Assembly: GCA_965250265.1 (NCBI GenBank)
Contig: CBDFNO010000015.1
Span: 248,001-312,000, forward strand
Direction: 5' to 3'
Source of the DNA: PRS1 sp965250265
GTDB lineage: Bacteria; Bacteroidota; Bacteroidia; Flavobacteriales; Flavobacteriaceae
Length of the DNA: 64,000 bases
The position numbers and the translations under genes were made by a program. The notes beneath the pieces are model-generated. The model searched no databases. It saw only the letters and a list, made by a program, of their open reading frames with translations, and was not told the origin of the DNA. Numbering within the stretch: position 1 is the stretch's first letter; each line of letters opens with the position of its first letter. Positions 43,586 through 53,274 of the stretch are shown here, piece by piece.

Positions 43586-44425
43586 ATGAAAGTGCTAATA
43601 TGTCTTAGTCTATTTGTTTTTAGTTGTGATACAGGAAACTTAAAAGTTATTATAGATTTACCAAAAACACTAAATGAAGTTTCTGGAACCGAAACAATTG
43701 CAAATTCAGATTTAGTTTGGATGCTAAACGATAGTGGAAATGCACCAAAGTTATACGGATTAGACACCAAAGGAAATGTTATTAAAGCCATAGACATAAA
43801 TGCTAAGAATAACGACTGGGAAGATCTTACGACCGATAGTCTTGGTAATATTTATATTGGTGATTTTGGTAATAACTTTAATAAACGTAAAAACTTAAGC
43901 ATATTAAAGGTTAAAAACGAAGCTTTAATAAAAAGTAAAAATACTGAAATTGAACGTATTTCTTTTTACTATCCAAATCAGAAAAAATTTCCACCAAAAA
44001 AGAAGCAAATGCATTTTGATTGTGAAGCTTTCTTCCATTTCAATGATAGTTTATACCTGTTTACTAAAAGTAGTGAGAAAAACAATTTTGGAAAAACAAA
44101 TTTATATAAAATCCCAGCAACGCCAGATAATCATGAAGCCAAATTTATTGCATCATTTAAAACCTGCAACGAATCCCCATGCAGGATAACTTCAGTTGAT
44201 ATTAATAGTAGTGGAAAACAAGTTGCACTTTTAACCTTAGATGCAGTTTGGTTATTATCTGATTATACTAAAGATAATTTCTTTAATGGAAAAACAATCC
44301 AACTTCCTTTTACTTATGAATCACAGAAAGAAGGTGTTTGTTTTAAAAATGACAGTACACTTTATATTACAGATGAAAGGTCTCATGGCAAAGGCGGAAA
44401 TCTGTATGAATTTGTATTAGATTAA
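43586..44425 (+). CDS. Lipoprotein of unknown function, beta-propeller-like
   Basis: A 279-residue protein with a short lipoprotein signal (MKVLICLSLFVFSC, C14). The mature part is rich in beta-turn repeats of the SdiA-regulated/NHL type: LVWMLNDSGNAPKLYGLDTKGNVIKAIDI, LTTDSLGNIYIGDFGNNF, DINSSGKQVALLTLDAVWLL and NDSTLYITDER. A propeller fold is inferred. No enzymatic residues are evident. Its role is unknown. Confidence 0.7.
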   Translation: MKVLICLSLFVFSCDTGNLKVIIDLPKTLNEVSGTETIANSDLVWMLNDSGNAPKLYGLDTKGNVIKAIDINAKNNDWEDLTTDSLGNIYIGDFGNNFNKRKNLSILKVKNEALIKSKNTEIERISFYYPNQKKFPPKKKQMHFDCEAFFHFNDSLYLFTKSSEKNNFGKTNLYKIPATPDNHEAKFIASFKTCNESPCRITSVDINSSGKQVALLTLDAVWLLSDYTKDNFFNGKTIQLPFTYESQKEGVCFKNDSTLYITDERSHGKGGNLYEFVLD

Positions 44426-44432
44426 ATTAAAG

Positions 44433-45296
44433 TTACCTAATTGGTCTCATCAATCCTTCTTGTGCAACTGATGCAATAAGTTTCCCGCTACGAGAGAAAA
44501 TATGACCTTTAGCAAATCCTCTTGCATTAGAAGAACTTGGGGATTCGATAGAAAATAACATCCAATCATCAAAATCGAAATCTCTGAAAAACCACATTGC
44601 ATGGTCGAGACTTGCTGTTTGCGTATTTCCATAATGTGCTTTACTTGCATGAGGTCGTAATGCAGTTGACAGCACATTATAATCTGATATATAGGTAAGA
44701 ATTTGCTGTCTTGTTGCTAAATCTAATTTAGAACTATCTCCTTTAAGCTTAAACCACATTTCTAAAAAAGGAGATAAATCTTTTTCGTCCAATGGATTAA
44801 ATATCGTTGTTGGCTTAAATTCAATAGGACGTTCCATTTGTAGAAAGTTCTTCATTTTTGTTGGTAAAAACTCGCCATATTTAGCAACCATTTCTGTCCA
44901 GCTTTGAAGCTCTTCTGGCTGTTTAAGATTAGTTTTCATTTCTATTTGATGTTCATGACCGGCTTCCTTTTTATGAAATGAAGCCGCTAAAATAAAAATA
45001 ATTACTTCCCCTTGGCTTGCTGTAACTCTACGAGTAGAGAAACTACCTCCATCTCTAATAATATTAACTTCATACGAAATTGGTACATTTAAATTGCCTG
45101 CTTCCAGAAAATAAGCATGCATTGAGTGTAATATTCGTTGATTTAGAATAGTTCTATTAGCTGCGTTTAAAGCTTGAGCTAATACCTGACCTCCAAAGAC
45201 ATTAGGACCACCAACAGTCTTACTGACACCTTTATATACATTTGTATTTACTTCTTTTAAAATTAAAATCTCTAATAAATCGTTTACTGAATTCAT
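44433..45296 (-). CDS. tesB: Acyl-CoA thioesterase II (TesB family)
   Basis: A 287-residue double-hotdog acyl-CoA thioesterase: VFGGQVLAQALNAANRTI and LHSMHAYFLEAGNLNVPISYEVNIIRDGGSFSTRRVTASQ in the first half; YISDYNVLSTALRPH (active-site D/Y) and SLDHAMWFF in the second, closing with LIASVAQEGLMR. It hydrolyses acyl-CoA in the cytoplasm. The gene is convergent with the lipoprotein gene (7-base gap) and monocistronic. Confidence 0.92.
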   Translation of the reverse strand: MNSVNDLLEILILKEVNTNVYKGVSKTVGGPNVFGGQVLAQALNAANRTILNQRILHSMHAYFLEAGNLNVPISYEVNIIRDGGSFSTRRVTASQGEVIIFILAASFHKKEAGHEHQIEMKTNLKQPEELQSWTEMVAKYGEFLPTKMKNFLQMERPIEFKPTTIFNPLDEKDLSPFLEMWFKLKGDSSKLDLATRQQILTYISDYNVLSTALRPHASKAHYGNTQTASLDHAMWFFRDFDFDDWMLFSIESPSSSNARGFAKGHIFSRSGKLIASVAQEGLMRPIR

Positions 45297-45364
45297 TATA
45301 AAATATTGGACTTAAATGAAAATCAAATATCATAAAAATAGTTTATTAAATTGAAATAGATGAG

Positions 45365-48300
45365 TTAAAATCCAAAACCTAGAGCAAAAGCCAAACGTAA
45401 TCCATCATCACTATTAAATGCAGAAATATTTACGGTTAACATGTTTGCTGCAACAGCAAAAAATCCACCTCCAAAAGAGTTATTCCATTTTTCTGAATTG
45501 TCATTTTCTAACCACACACGGCCATAATCGAATCCTCCATATATTCCGATGTTTAATGGGAGAACTCCTGTTTTTAGTTTACGAAAGTTAAATCGCAAGT
45601 CGGTACTTTGATAGAAAGCACTTTTTCCTGTAAAACGTTGATTCCTGTATCCTCGCAAACCATTATTTGCGCCAAGAGTTGCTGCTTGATAGAACTCAAA
45701 ATTGTCTCCAAGTAAAAAATGCCCCTTAAGTTTGGATGCCAAAACTAATTGACCACTAGGCTCTAATTCATATTGAAAGCCAAATGCTTGAGTAATATAA
45801 CCAAACCCTTTAGAATTTTCAATATTTGTCTTATAACCAATTTGAGAGGTGGTATACATACCTAAAGTAGGGAAGGCACTATTATCTTTGTTTTCGTATT
45901 GATATGAGGCTTCTGTACCAAGAAAAGTATTATCAACTCTACCTCCATTCATTAAATAAAAATCACTTATAAAGCGATTTTCAGTATTTTCTATTTCAAT
46001 AGATTCATAACTTAATTCAATTTTAAATTGACCTCCTAATTCGCCTCTCCATATCAAGGAAGGAGAAAATTTTAAATTCCTTAATCTTACGCGATTATAA
46101 TCTTCATCTACATCAATACCATCATCATCATCGGCTTCATTATTAGGTGTTTCATTACCAAAACCAAAAAAGTTAATACTATAATTTGGACTTGTATAAG
46201 TTGCATCAAAACCTAAATTCCAAGTACCAAAAATATTTGCAAACTCACCATTGTATGCCAAATCAAATCCACTAGTAGCAAAATAATAAGACCCCGAAAA
46301 TACATGCTGTGCCGTAAAAGGATTTCGCTCAAAACCATGGGTAGTATAGGTGTTTACAAATCCTATTTTAAAACCATCATCTGGATTAGCTCCTAGAGTT
46401 GGTGTTAATTGGTTAGCATTATATTTAAGTTTTTTATAATCATAAACATTTATCTCATATTCATCGGTAAATTTTACATTTCCCTTATTGGTTACAAACT
46501 CATTCTTCTTGGATTTGTAATCGTACAATTTTACTTTTGTTCCATTCTCAATATTATAGGTGTCTTTATTTTGACCTCCAATTAATCGTAATCTAATAAG
46601 GTCACCACCTTCGCCAAAAACTTTAAATACGTCACTATCATCTAATCCATAAATCCAAATTTCTTTAGTTTCATTAAATGTATAACTGCGTTCATGAAAC
46701 ACGTCCTCTTTCTCATCTTTTTTAATACGGTATGCCGTTACTTTAGTCTTGCCATCTGGCAAGCGTTCTACATCAAACCAATCATCCTTATCAGTTCCTT
46801 TTATTACTGCAAATTTATTGATGTGTTCATAGTAGCGATTTGAAATTTGTTGAAGATTGACTTGCCTTCCTTTTAATTTTCTTTTAATCTCTTGAACGGT
46901 TTCATCGTTAACTTCGTCAGGAAAATATTTAAAGGCATCATCTATAACAGCATCAGTTAAATTTTTAACAATATGTTTTACTTGTGCATTCCAAATATCT
47001 CGATTTGATTGGTTAATCAAAGCCATATCTAAAGGATAAGGTTCTAAATTGAACCATTTTGGACTTTTTAATTCTTCATCATAACTACTCATTAAACGCA
47101 ATGATGGGATCACTTTGGTGGCAAAACCTAATAGGGCTCCATCTGCCATTATTGAAAATGCCTGATCACGATCTCTTGGAACTGGTCTATATATTGTTTT
47201 ATTTTCTTCATTAAAAATTGCCCAACGCCATTGATCCTCGTGTCTATCCCAATCTCCTATAAGCATATCGAATAAACGCGCTCTTATGTATGATTCTTCA
47301 TCAACTATATGATTTTCATTTTTACGAAGTTTTGTAAGCATATCATTAGTACTGATGATCTCGTTAGAAAATCCAAAGTTTGCTTTGTCTCCATGCCCAG
47401 AAGCTGCACGTTCTTCAATCATATATAATTCATCTCCAAACTCATTATTAAAATATCCTAAAGCATCTTGTTTTGGCACATAATATAAAACCGGATTAGA
47501 GTGATAAACACCTACTGCTTCTGATAATATGCCAATAGTAAAAGGAGCATAAGGATGAGCTCCAGTAAATACATCAAGCAACAAATTTTCTGTATAAGTC
47601 TTATTAAAAAGACCCTCTACATATTGATCTTTAAAGACAACTGCCTGCAGATATTGCAAAGCACTCTTTCGTAATGCTCGCATTGTATATTCTCGTCCCA
47701 ATTTGTCCTTTAGTCGAAGTGATTTTGATTGGTGTCCACCACCTTTTCTTACAGGTGTTAAGCCTCCAAATAATGTGTCTAAATTAACCGTTGGCACATT
47801 AACTTTTGTGCCAAAATACTTACGATATCGTTCTCCCCAAAACATTCTGTAGACACCTCCTTTAGTTACTTGTTCTTCAGTATATATAGATGCTGACATT
47901 TCTTTAGGGAAATTAGAAGGGTAACTAGTGGAAGCGCTCTTTTTATTCGCCGAAAGCACTTCAGTTTTAAAGATAATTTCATTTGCTTTCACAGAATAAA
48001 AACTAACATAAGAAGAGCCATCTTTAAATACATCTAATTTTGCAAAACCACCATCGCTTGAAGAAAATTCTCCATCAACATTTCTTGTTGCCATGCTCTT
48101 TGAACCGGAACCACTTACAATCTGTGGAATATTATCTTCAATAATGTATTGTAGATTATGATCATGACCAGAAATAAAAATTGACTTATCATTTTCTTGT
48201 GATAAAGTAACGATACGTTTTTTTAGCTCATTGTATTTTTTATTCTGCAAATCTGCCGGCGAAACACCGCTTGTTTTTCTAATTATATTTTTTAAAGTTC

Positions 48301-49042
48301 CTAAACCTGGAATAGGTTTCATATGTGAACCAAAGCTATACTGCCCACCATGAGAACCATTGGTAAACATAGGATGGTGCATAGCGATAAGCGTTGTTTT
48401 TCCTCTAGCCTTTTTTATAAATCCTTCAAGTTCATCAAAGAATTTTGTTCTTGTTTTAATCTCGCAATCATCATTAATTGTTGGATGTTTATCCCAGTTT
48501 GTAATATACCATTCAGAATCTATAACAATCAGCACCAGATCATCTGAAATGTCTATTTTTTTTATAGGACAACCATTTTCAGGTAAAAAAGTGTTCTTCC
48601 CTAAAACATCTTCAATATATTTTTCTTGGCGCTTTAACCCTTTAATACCAGAATACCAGTCGTGATTTCCTGGAATAAAAATGGTTTGACCTTTGTAATC
48701 TTTTACTGCATCAAGCTGTACATTGACTTGATGTTCTGCCAAAGCTCTATTTTCATCCTCTTTTTTAGGCATTCCTTTTTCGTATATATTATCCCCTAAA
48801 AAAATAACAGTACTGTTTTTGGAAGCTTTAGTTAGTTCATTTTTAAAAGCCTCTAATGCAGGAGAAGAACTACCTTTAGGCGAATTTCCAGCATCGCCAA
48901 TCAAATAAAATGAATGTACTATTTCTCTATCTATAGGAAAGGTTTTGTTATTATTTGCGTCTTTATATTGTGACTTGTAAGTTGCACAAGCATTTATAAA
49001 AAACAATGCAATAATTAAAATGATATGTTGTTGTATTTTCAT
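45365..49042 (-). CDS. Metallophosphoesterase - kinase-like - outer membrane barrel fusion protein
   Basis: A 1225-residue lipoprotein from the ATG at 49042 (MKIQQHIILIIALFFINAC); an upstream in-frame ATG adds 40 unlikely residues and overlaps the divergent gene. Residues about 30-330 are a calcineurin-like phosphoesterase: LIGDAGN, FLGDNIYEKG, IPGNHDWYSG, MHHPMF, SGHDHNLQ. The middle (about 440-750) has YTMRALRKSA and GDWDRHEDQWRW (near 597) with PRDRDQAF, reminiscent of HipA/CotH-like kinase motifs. From about 850 to the end is a beta-barrel region ending LAFALGFGF, as in outer membrane proteins. Three-part architecture suggests surface or periplasmic phosphate chemistry; function unknown. 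Confidence 0.8.
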   Translation of the reverse strand: MKIQQHIILIIALFFINACATYKSQYKDANNNKTFPIDREIVHSFYLIGDAGNSPKGSSSPALEAFKNELTKASKNSTVIFLGDNIYEKGMPKKEDENRALAEHQVNVQLDAVKDYKGQTIFIPGNHDWYSGIKGLKRQEKYIEDVLGKNTFLPENGCPIKKIDISDDLVLIVIDSEWYITNWDKHPTINDDCEIKTRTKFFDELEGFIKKARGKTTLIAMHHPMFTNGSHGGQYSFGSHMKPIPGLGTLKNIIRKTSGVSPADLQNKKYNELKKRIVTLSQENDKSIFISGHDHNLQYIIEDNIPQIVSGSGSKSMATRNVDGEFSSSDGGFAKLDVFKDGSSYVSFYSVKANEIIFKTEVLSANKKSASTSYPSNFPKEMSASIYTEEQVTKGGVYRMFWGERYRKYFGTKVNVPTVNLDTLFGGLTPVRKGGGHQSKSLRLKDKLGREYTMRALRKSALQYLQAVVFKDQYVEGLFNKTYTENLLLDVFTGAHPYAPFTIGILSEAVGVYHSNPVLYYVPKQDALGYFNNEFGDELYMIEERAASGHGDKANFGFSNEIISTNDMLTKLRKNENHIVDEESYIRARLFDMLIGDWDRHEDQWRWAIFNEENKTIYRPVPRDRDQAFSIMADGALLGFATKVIPSLRLMSSYDEELKSPKWFNLEPYPLDMALINQSNRDIWNAQVKHIVKNLTDAVIDDAFKYFPDEVNDETVQEIKRKLKGRQVNLQQISNRYYEHINKFAVIKGTDKDDWFDVERLPDGKTKVTAYRIKKDEKEDVFHERSYTFNETKEIWIYGLDDSDVFKVFGEGGDLIRLRLIGGQNKDTYNIENGTKVKLYDYKSKKNEFVTNKGNVKFTDEYEINVYDYKKLKYNANQLTPTLGANPDDGFKIGFVNTYTTHGFERNPFTAQHVFSGSYYFATSGFDLAYNGEFANIFGTWNLGFDATYTSPNYSINFFGFGNETPNNEADDDDGIDVDEDYNRVRLRNLKFSPSLIWRGELGGQFKIELSYESIEIENTENRFISDFYLMNGGRVDNTFLGTEASYQYENKDNSAFPTLGMYTTSQIGYKTNIENSKGFGYITQAFGFQYELEPSGQLVLASKLKGHFLLGDNFEFYQAATLGANNGLRGYRNQRFTGKSAFYQSTDLRFNFRKLKTGVLPLNIGIYGGFDYGRVWLENDNSEKWNNSFGGGFFAVAANMLTVNISAFNSDDGLRLAFALGFGF

Positions 49043-49086
49043 AGTAATTGAATAATTAACTATTTTAGTAAAATTAAACTTTTTAA

Positions 49087-50286
49087 ATGGAAAATTTACT
49101 TGTAGAGATTGAAAAATATGTGTCTTTATTGTTAAGAACTGAGTTATCTCATATATATACATATCATAGTTTGAGTCATACGCAACGTGTTGTTAAGAGT
49201 ACAAAAGAGCTTATTGAGGGTGAAAAAATTAGTGATGATGATGCCCAAAATTTATTAATCGCTGCTTGGTTTCATGATGTTGGTTATATAAATGGGTTTG
49301 AAAATCATGAAGAGAGAAGTAAAGAAATTGGTGCTGAATTTTTAAAGAAACACAATGTTGATGACAATAAGATAGCTCAAATAACAAACTTAATCCTAGC
49401 GACTAAAATGGGTTATGTTCCAAAAACTTTGCCAGAGAGAGTTATACGAGATGCCGATTGTGCTCATTTTAAAAGTAAAGGTTTTGCTGAAATAAGTGAG
49501 TTACTACGTAATGAGTGGGAACAAACCTGTGAAAAAATGTTTAGTGACAGCAAATGGACTAAAGAGAACATTTCGTTTTTAACTAAACAACATCAGTTCT
49601 ATACAGATCATGCTATAAGCAATTGGCAAAAAGGAAAAGACAAAAATTTAGCATCATTATTTAAAATATTAAAAAAGCAAAAACAGGAAGAAAAAAAGGA
49701 AAAAGCCAAGAATGAAGAACTAGCTATAAAAAAGAATAAGGCAAAATTACCCGAACGTGGCATTGAGACTATGTTTAGAGTAACACTTCGCAATCATATT
49801 ACCTTAAGTGATATTGCCGATACTAAAGCCAATATATTACTATCGGTCAATGCCATTATTATATCTTTACTTTTAGCCGATTTGATTCCAAAACTTGATA
49901 ATCCTTCAAATGCGCATTTAATAGTGCCCACTGTAATATTCATTATATTTACTGTTATCGCCATGGTTTTATCGGTTTTAGCCACTCGGCCAAATGTAAC
50001 CAGTGGGAAATTCACAAAAGAAGATGTAAAGAATAAAAAGGTTAATTTGTTATTTTTTGGAAACTTTCATAAAATGAAACTCGAGGAGTTTGAGTGGGCT
50101 ATGAATGAGATGATGAAAGACAAAGATTACCTATATTCTTCAATGACAAAAGATTTATATTTCTTAGGAAAGGTTTTAGATAGAAAATATAAGATACTGC
50201 GAATTACTTATACTGTTTTTATTATTGGAATTATTATATCAGTAATTGCTTTTGGAATCGCCTTTAAATCTCAAGTAGCTGTTTAA
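49087..50286 (+). CDS. HD-domain protein fused to Pycsar-type membrane effector (PycTM)
   Basis: A 399-residue protein. Residues 1 to about 190 are an HD phosphohydrolase: H31 (HSLSHTQRV), H63-D64 (AAWFHDVGY) and D122/D124 (RDADCAHF). A lysine/glutamate-rich linker (about 195-225) follows. The C-terminal 170 residues match the PycTM (DUF5706) membrane effector domain: RNHITLSDIADTKANILLSVNAIIISLLLADLIP, then helices VPTVIFIIFTVIAMVLSVLA and ILRITYTVFIIGIIISVIAFGIAF. In Pycsar defence, PycTM proteins disrupt the membrane when bound by cyclic UMP or CMP. No cyclase gene is adjacent. The HD part may hydrolyse the signal or be a nucleotide hydrolase; inference. Confidence 0.85.
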   Translation: MENLLVEIEKYVSLLLRTELSHIYTYHSLSHTQRVVKSTKELIEGEKISDDDAQNLLIAAWFHDVGYINGFENHEERSKEIGAEFLKKHNVDDNKIAQITNLILATKMGYVPKTLPERVIRDADCAHFKSKGFAEISELLRNEWEQTCEKMFSDSKWTKENISFLTKQHQFYTDHAISNWQKGKDKNLASLFKILKKQKQEEKKEKAKNEELAIKKNKAKLPERGIETMFRVTLRNHITLSDIADTKANILLSVNAIIISLLLADLIPKLDNPSNAHLIVPTVIFIIFTVIAMVLSVLATRPNVTSGKFTKEDVKNKKVNLLFFGNFHKMKLEEFEWAMNEMMKDKDYLYSSMTKDLYFLGKVLDRKYKILRITYTVFIIGIIISVIAFGIAFKSQVAV

Positions 50287-52655
50287 ACTTTAATTTCTTT
50301 CATTAAATCGTCGTAGGTATAAAAATCTTTATCATTTTGGTCTTTATGATAAAGCACGCTAACACGAATAGCTTTCAATCCTGTAACAGCTTGCAAATCT
50401 TGTAGCTCAACAATTTCAACATCAGTATCTAAATAATGTTTAGACTGTAAAAATTTAATATAACGTAAATACTCGATCTCATCCTTTTTTTGAGAATAGA
50501 CAATCGTTAGTTTTCCTTTATCAGTGACGCGTGTTTTTGTTCCTTTTATGTACGCCTTATCGACACGTTTTTTTACAATTTCATATCTTGCATTATAAGT
50601 TCCATCTACATCAAATTGTTTTTCATCCATTCTAAAACTTATGGTTAAAGGAGTACTAAAAACTAAAATCATGGACGCTACATCTAGTTGAATCGGGAAA
50701 TCTGGTTGTGTTTGGTAATATGTATTTTCCATCTCACACATCACTTGCAGCTGCCACAATCTTAAATTGTATAAATAGATAGGATTAAAGCTATCTTTTT
50801 TAGTTATAGACTCACCAATATACATATTGTGTTCAACACCATCCGTTTTATAACGCTCAAAATAATGAGGATACATTTTTTGAGCTTCATCTTGTTTTTT
50901 GTCTAATAAAGCTGCCATTTCTTTATTAATCAAAGCAATGGTATCGTCATAATCCTTTCTATGTTTATACAATAAATTAACTTTATCATCAATAGTATTT
51001 AAATATACTTCTATTTCAGAATTTAAAGCCACTGAATGCGAAAGATGTTTCAATAATGGATCAATATCTTGTCTGAAAAACTCTGAAATTTGTTGTTCGC
51101 TATCTACTTGAAAATTCGTATCAAGACTATTTAAATAATCATTTATTTGATACATAAATTGTTCATAAATTGGTAGCGGTTCCGTTTTGAAAGCAGTTTC
51201 TAATATAGTTTTAACGGCAGTAAGCTGTATCGTTAAGTCTTGTTTTGTTGCCCAATTTCTAGCCTCGGAAGACCCTTTTATATCTATTTGACCATAAAGA
51301 GGATAAATATCTTCAAAGGCTATTTTATTAAAAGTTACTTGATTTCCTTTGAGTTGCTCTTTAATAAAATTCCTTGCCTCCTTTTCGAATTTCCAATGTA
51401 CACTCGGATGAATAGACGTACATTCTTGCTGTATAATAGCTTCAATTAAATTTTCTTCTTCTTTTTTTGAACGTAAAACAGATGATACAATATACGGCAT
51501 CACATCTATTAATTTATTAGCATTAATACTATTTAATACTTTTGGTTTATCTGAAACCAATTCTAAAATACCTAATAGCTCATTATCACTAGCAATGGGC
51601 GCTAAAATGGCACTTTTAATACCATGTGATTTTAATGCTTTGTACTGAGGAGCTTTTCCCTTAGATAATTTATAAAATTTATCTACATCTGAAACACAAT
51701 AAAACTTTTTATCTTTAAGTAATGTTTTATACGACCAATTGCATAAAGCAGCTGAAGAATCCATACTATCATTAGTGGTAAGTAAATAACTATCAACACC
51801 CTTACCATAAACACGTTCAAAAGTATCATCTTCTTTACAATAACTCGAAAATCCAACTTTAAGTTCTTTAATATTTAAAAGTGATCGAAATATTTCATGA
51901 AAACCATCCATAAAATTTTCGGCTCTTTGCTTAGCATCTTCAATTAAACCTGACTTAATGTTCGATATAGATTGGTCATCAGTAACATCAAAAATATTCG
52001 ATATCACAAACCCCTTGAATATATAACTATTTGGTGGAAATTTTTCTTTCCAAATTTCAATATTCTCATAATTATCTATGAGTTCATCATAATCTTCTTG
52101 GGTAATTTTTGGTGCTTTTTTTGTTGGGATTATTTCTGTAAAATCTGCATTATACAAAATTTTATAATAACGCATAATTCCTTTGGCATCTGGAATTTTA
52201 TAAAAGAAAGGGCGTTTGAAATTTAAATTATATCCATAACAGAAATTTAGAATAACAGTACATGCAATAATATAAGTATCATCAACTGGCATGTTCTTAA
52301 TCTTAAGATCAAAATCTTTTCCTGCTGTTTTAATTATATTTTTAAAACGTTCGGAGGAATTAAATATTAAATTTTGAAAAGGAACAGATGCAGTTTTAAT
52401 TTCGTTTTTTGTCAACACATCACTAAACGAATCTTGAAGAATAATTTTTATCTCTTTTTTATAAGTCTCTAATAATAAATAGTCTGTAAATCCATCTCGT
52501 AATTCAGGATATGGCTCTTGTGTTTTTAAAATTCTTTTTGCTTTTGCTGCTACATATTTGTCATCGCTTTTTGAAAGTTCTTCATATTTTGTGAGTAACT
52601 TATTAAAGCTAATTTTTAAAAGCATTGGTGATTCAACATGTTCGTATTTGTCCAT
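50283..52655 (-). CDS. GAF-domain protein, unknown function
   Basis: A 790-residue cytoplasmic protein. A GAF-like domain is visible in the middle (about residues 230-390: FSSYCKEDDTFERVYG, KDKKFYCVSDVDKFYKLSKG, HGIKSAILAPIASDNELLGILELVSD), the last two segments being the GAF core pattern. The rest is largely helical with a coiled-coil-like DKVNLLYKHRKDYDDTIALINKEMAALLDKKQDEA. No output domain such as kinase, cyclase or GGDEF is evident. The gene is convergent with HD-PycTM (four-base overlap). Similar proteins seem conserved in Flavobacteriia; function unknown. Confidence 0.75.
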   Translation of the reverse strand: MDKYEHVESPMLLKISFNKLLTKYEELSKSDDKYVAAKAKRILKTQEPYPELRDGFTDYLLLETYKKEIKIILQDSFSDVLTKNEIKTASVPFQNLIFNSSERFKNIIKTAGKDFDLKIKNMPVDDTYIIACTVILNFCYGYNLNFKRPFFYKIPDAKGIMRYYKILYNADFTEIIPTKKAPKITQEDYDELIDNYENIEIWKEKFPPNSYIFKGFVISNIFDVTDDQSISNIKSGLIEDAKQRAENFMDGFHEIFRSLLNIKELKVGFSSYCKEDDTFERVYGKGVDSYLLTTNDSMDSSAALCNWSYKTLLKDKKFYCVSDVDKFYKLSKGKAPQYKALKSHGIKSAILAPIASDNELLGILELVSDKPKVLNSINANKLIDVMPYIVSSVLRSKKEEENLIEAIIQQECTSIHPSVHWKFEKEARNFIKEQLKGNQVTFNKIAFEDIYPLYGQIDIKGSSEARNWATKQDLTIQLTAVKTILETAFKTEPLPIYEQFMYQINDYLNSLDTNFQVDSEQQISEFFRQDIDPLLKHLSHSVALNSEIEVYLNTIDDKVNLLYKHRKDYDDTIALINKEMAALLDKKQDEAQKMYPHYFERYKTDGVEHNMYIGESITKKDSFNPIYLYNLRLWQLQVMCEMENTYYQTQPDFPIQLDVASMILVFSTPLTISFRMDEKQFDVDGTYNARYEIVKKRVDKAYIKGTKTRVTDKGKLTIVYSQKKDEIEYLRYIKFLQSKHYLDTDVEIVELQDLQAVTGLKAIRVSVLYHKDQNDKDFYTYDDLMKEIKV

Positions 52656-52819
52656 TTTCCTAATTTTTTAATACTGTAAAAATACTAATAATATCAATTA
52701 GTCGTATGGTTAAAAAATACATAACAAACTTAATTGTTAATAATTTTTTAACTTATTTTTTAGTAATTTGATAATTTTAAGATATCTTGAGCACATAATA
52801 ACTAATAAAACTAATAATT

Positions 52820-53224
52820 ATGTTTTCAAAATCAAATTTAATTTCGACGGTAGTAGGAGCTCTTTGGGCTTATTTTGGTGGTATGTTACTATGGGACATT
52901 CTCGGAGATTCTCTTTTTTCAAAAGTGAATGATAGTACCCCAGACCAACTACATTTAATTATTGCATGTGTAATCTTGGCATTTGCTTTTTCTACAATTT
53001 ACTCTAAATTGTCTGGTGGAGGGCATAGCTTATCACATGGTGCACAATTTGGACTTTGGGTAGGTATTTTCACAGGATTTGGAGAACGATGGTTTGATTT
53101 TGCATTTAATGCTGAAGGTGTTTTAAATGACGCCCTCATTAATGGTGTGTTGAACATTGTATTCTTTGTAATCTTAGGAGTTTTAGCCAGTTTAGTTTAT
53201 GGAAAAACATCTTCTGGAGACTAA
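52820..53224 (+). CDS. Small membrane protein, unknown function
   Basis: A 134-residue protein with four hydrophobic helices (TVVGALWAYFGGMLLW, LIIACVILAFAFSTIY, AQFGLWVGIFTGFGERW, INGVLNIVFFVILGVLASLVY). A SGGGHSLSHGAQFG loop in the middle is distinctive. No family is recognised with confidence. It is monocistronic and followed by a strong terminator at 53243-53270 shared with the amylase operon. Confidence 0.7.
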   Translation: MFSKSNLISTVVGALWAYFGGMLLWDILGDSLFSKVNDSTPDQLHLIIACVILAFAFSTIYSKLSGGGHSLSHGAQFGLWVGIFTGFGERWFDFAFNAEGVLNDALINGVLNIVFFVILGVLASLVYGKTSSGD

Positions 53225-53242
53225 ATTCAATTTAAAATCTAT

Positions 53243-53274
53243 AAAAGCCCTTCGATTATGAAGGGCTTTTTTTA
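53243..53274. terminator. Bidirectional rho-independent terminator
   Basis: AAAAGCCCTTC - GATTAT - GAAGGGCTTTT is a perfect 11-base stem with a six-base loop, with a T run on either side. It lies between the plus-strand membrane protein gene and the minus-strand end of the maltodextrin operon. Confidence 0.93.

Noticed and set aside
43950..44189. Plus-strand alternate-frame ORF in the propeller lipoprotein
   Set aside because: No features, and fully contained in the real gene.
49043..49162. 40-residue N-terminal extension of the phosphoesterase
   Set aside because: It overlaps the divergent HD-PycTM gene and displaces a good lipoprotein signal at 49042.
49087..52655. A complete Pycsar defence system
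   Set aside because: The neighbouring 790-residue GAF protein shows no cyclase motifs, so only the effector-like part is supported.
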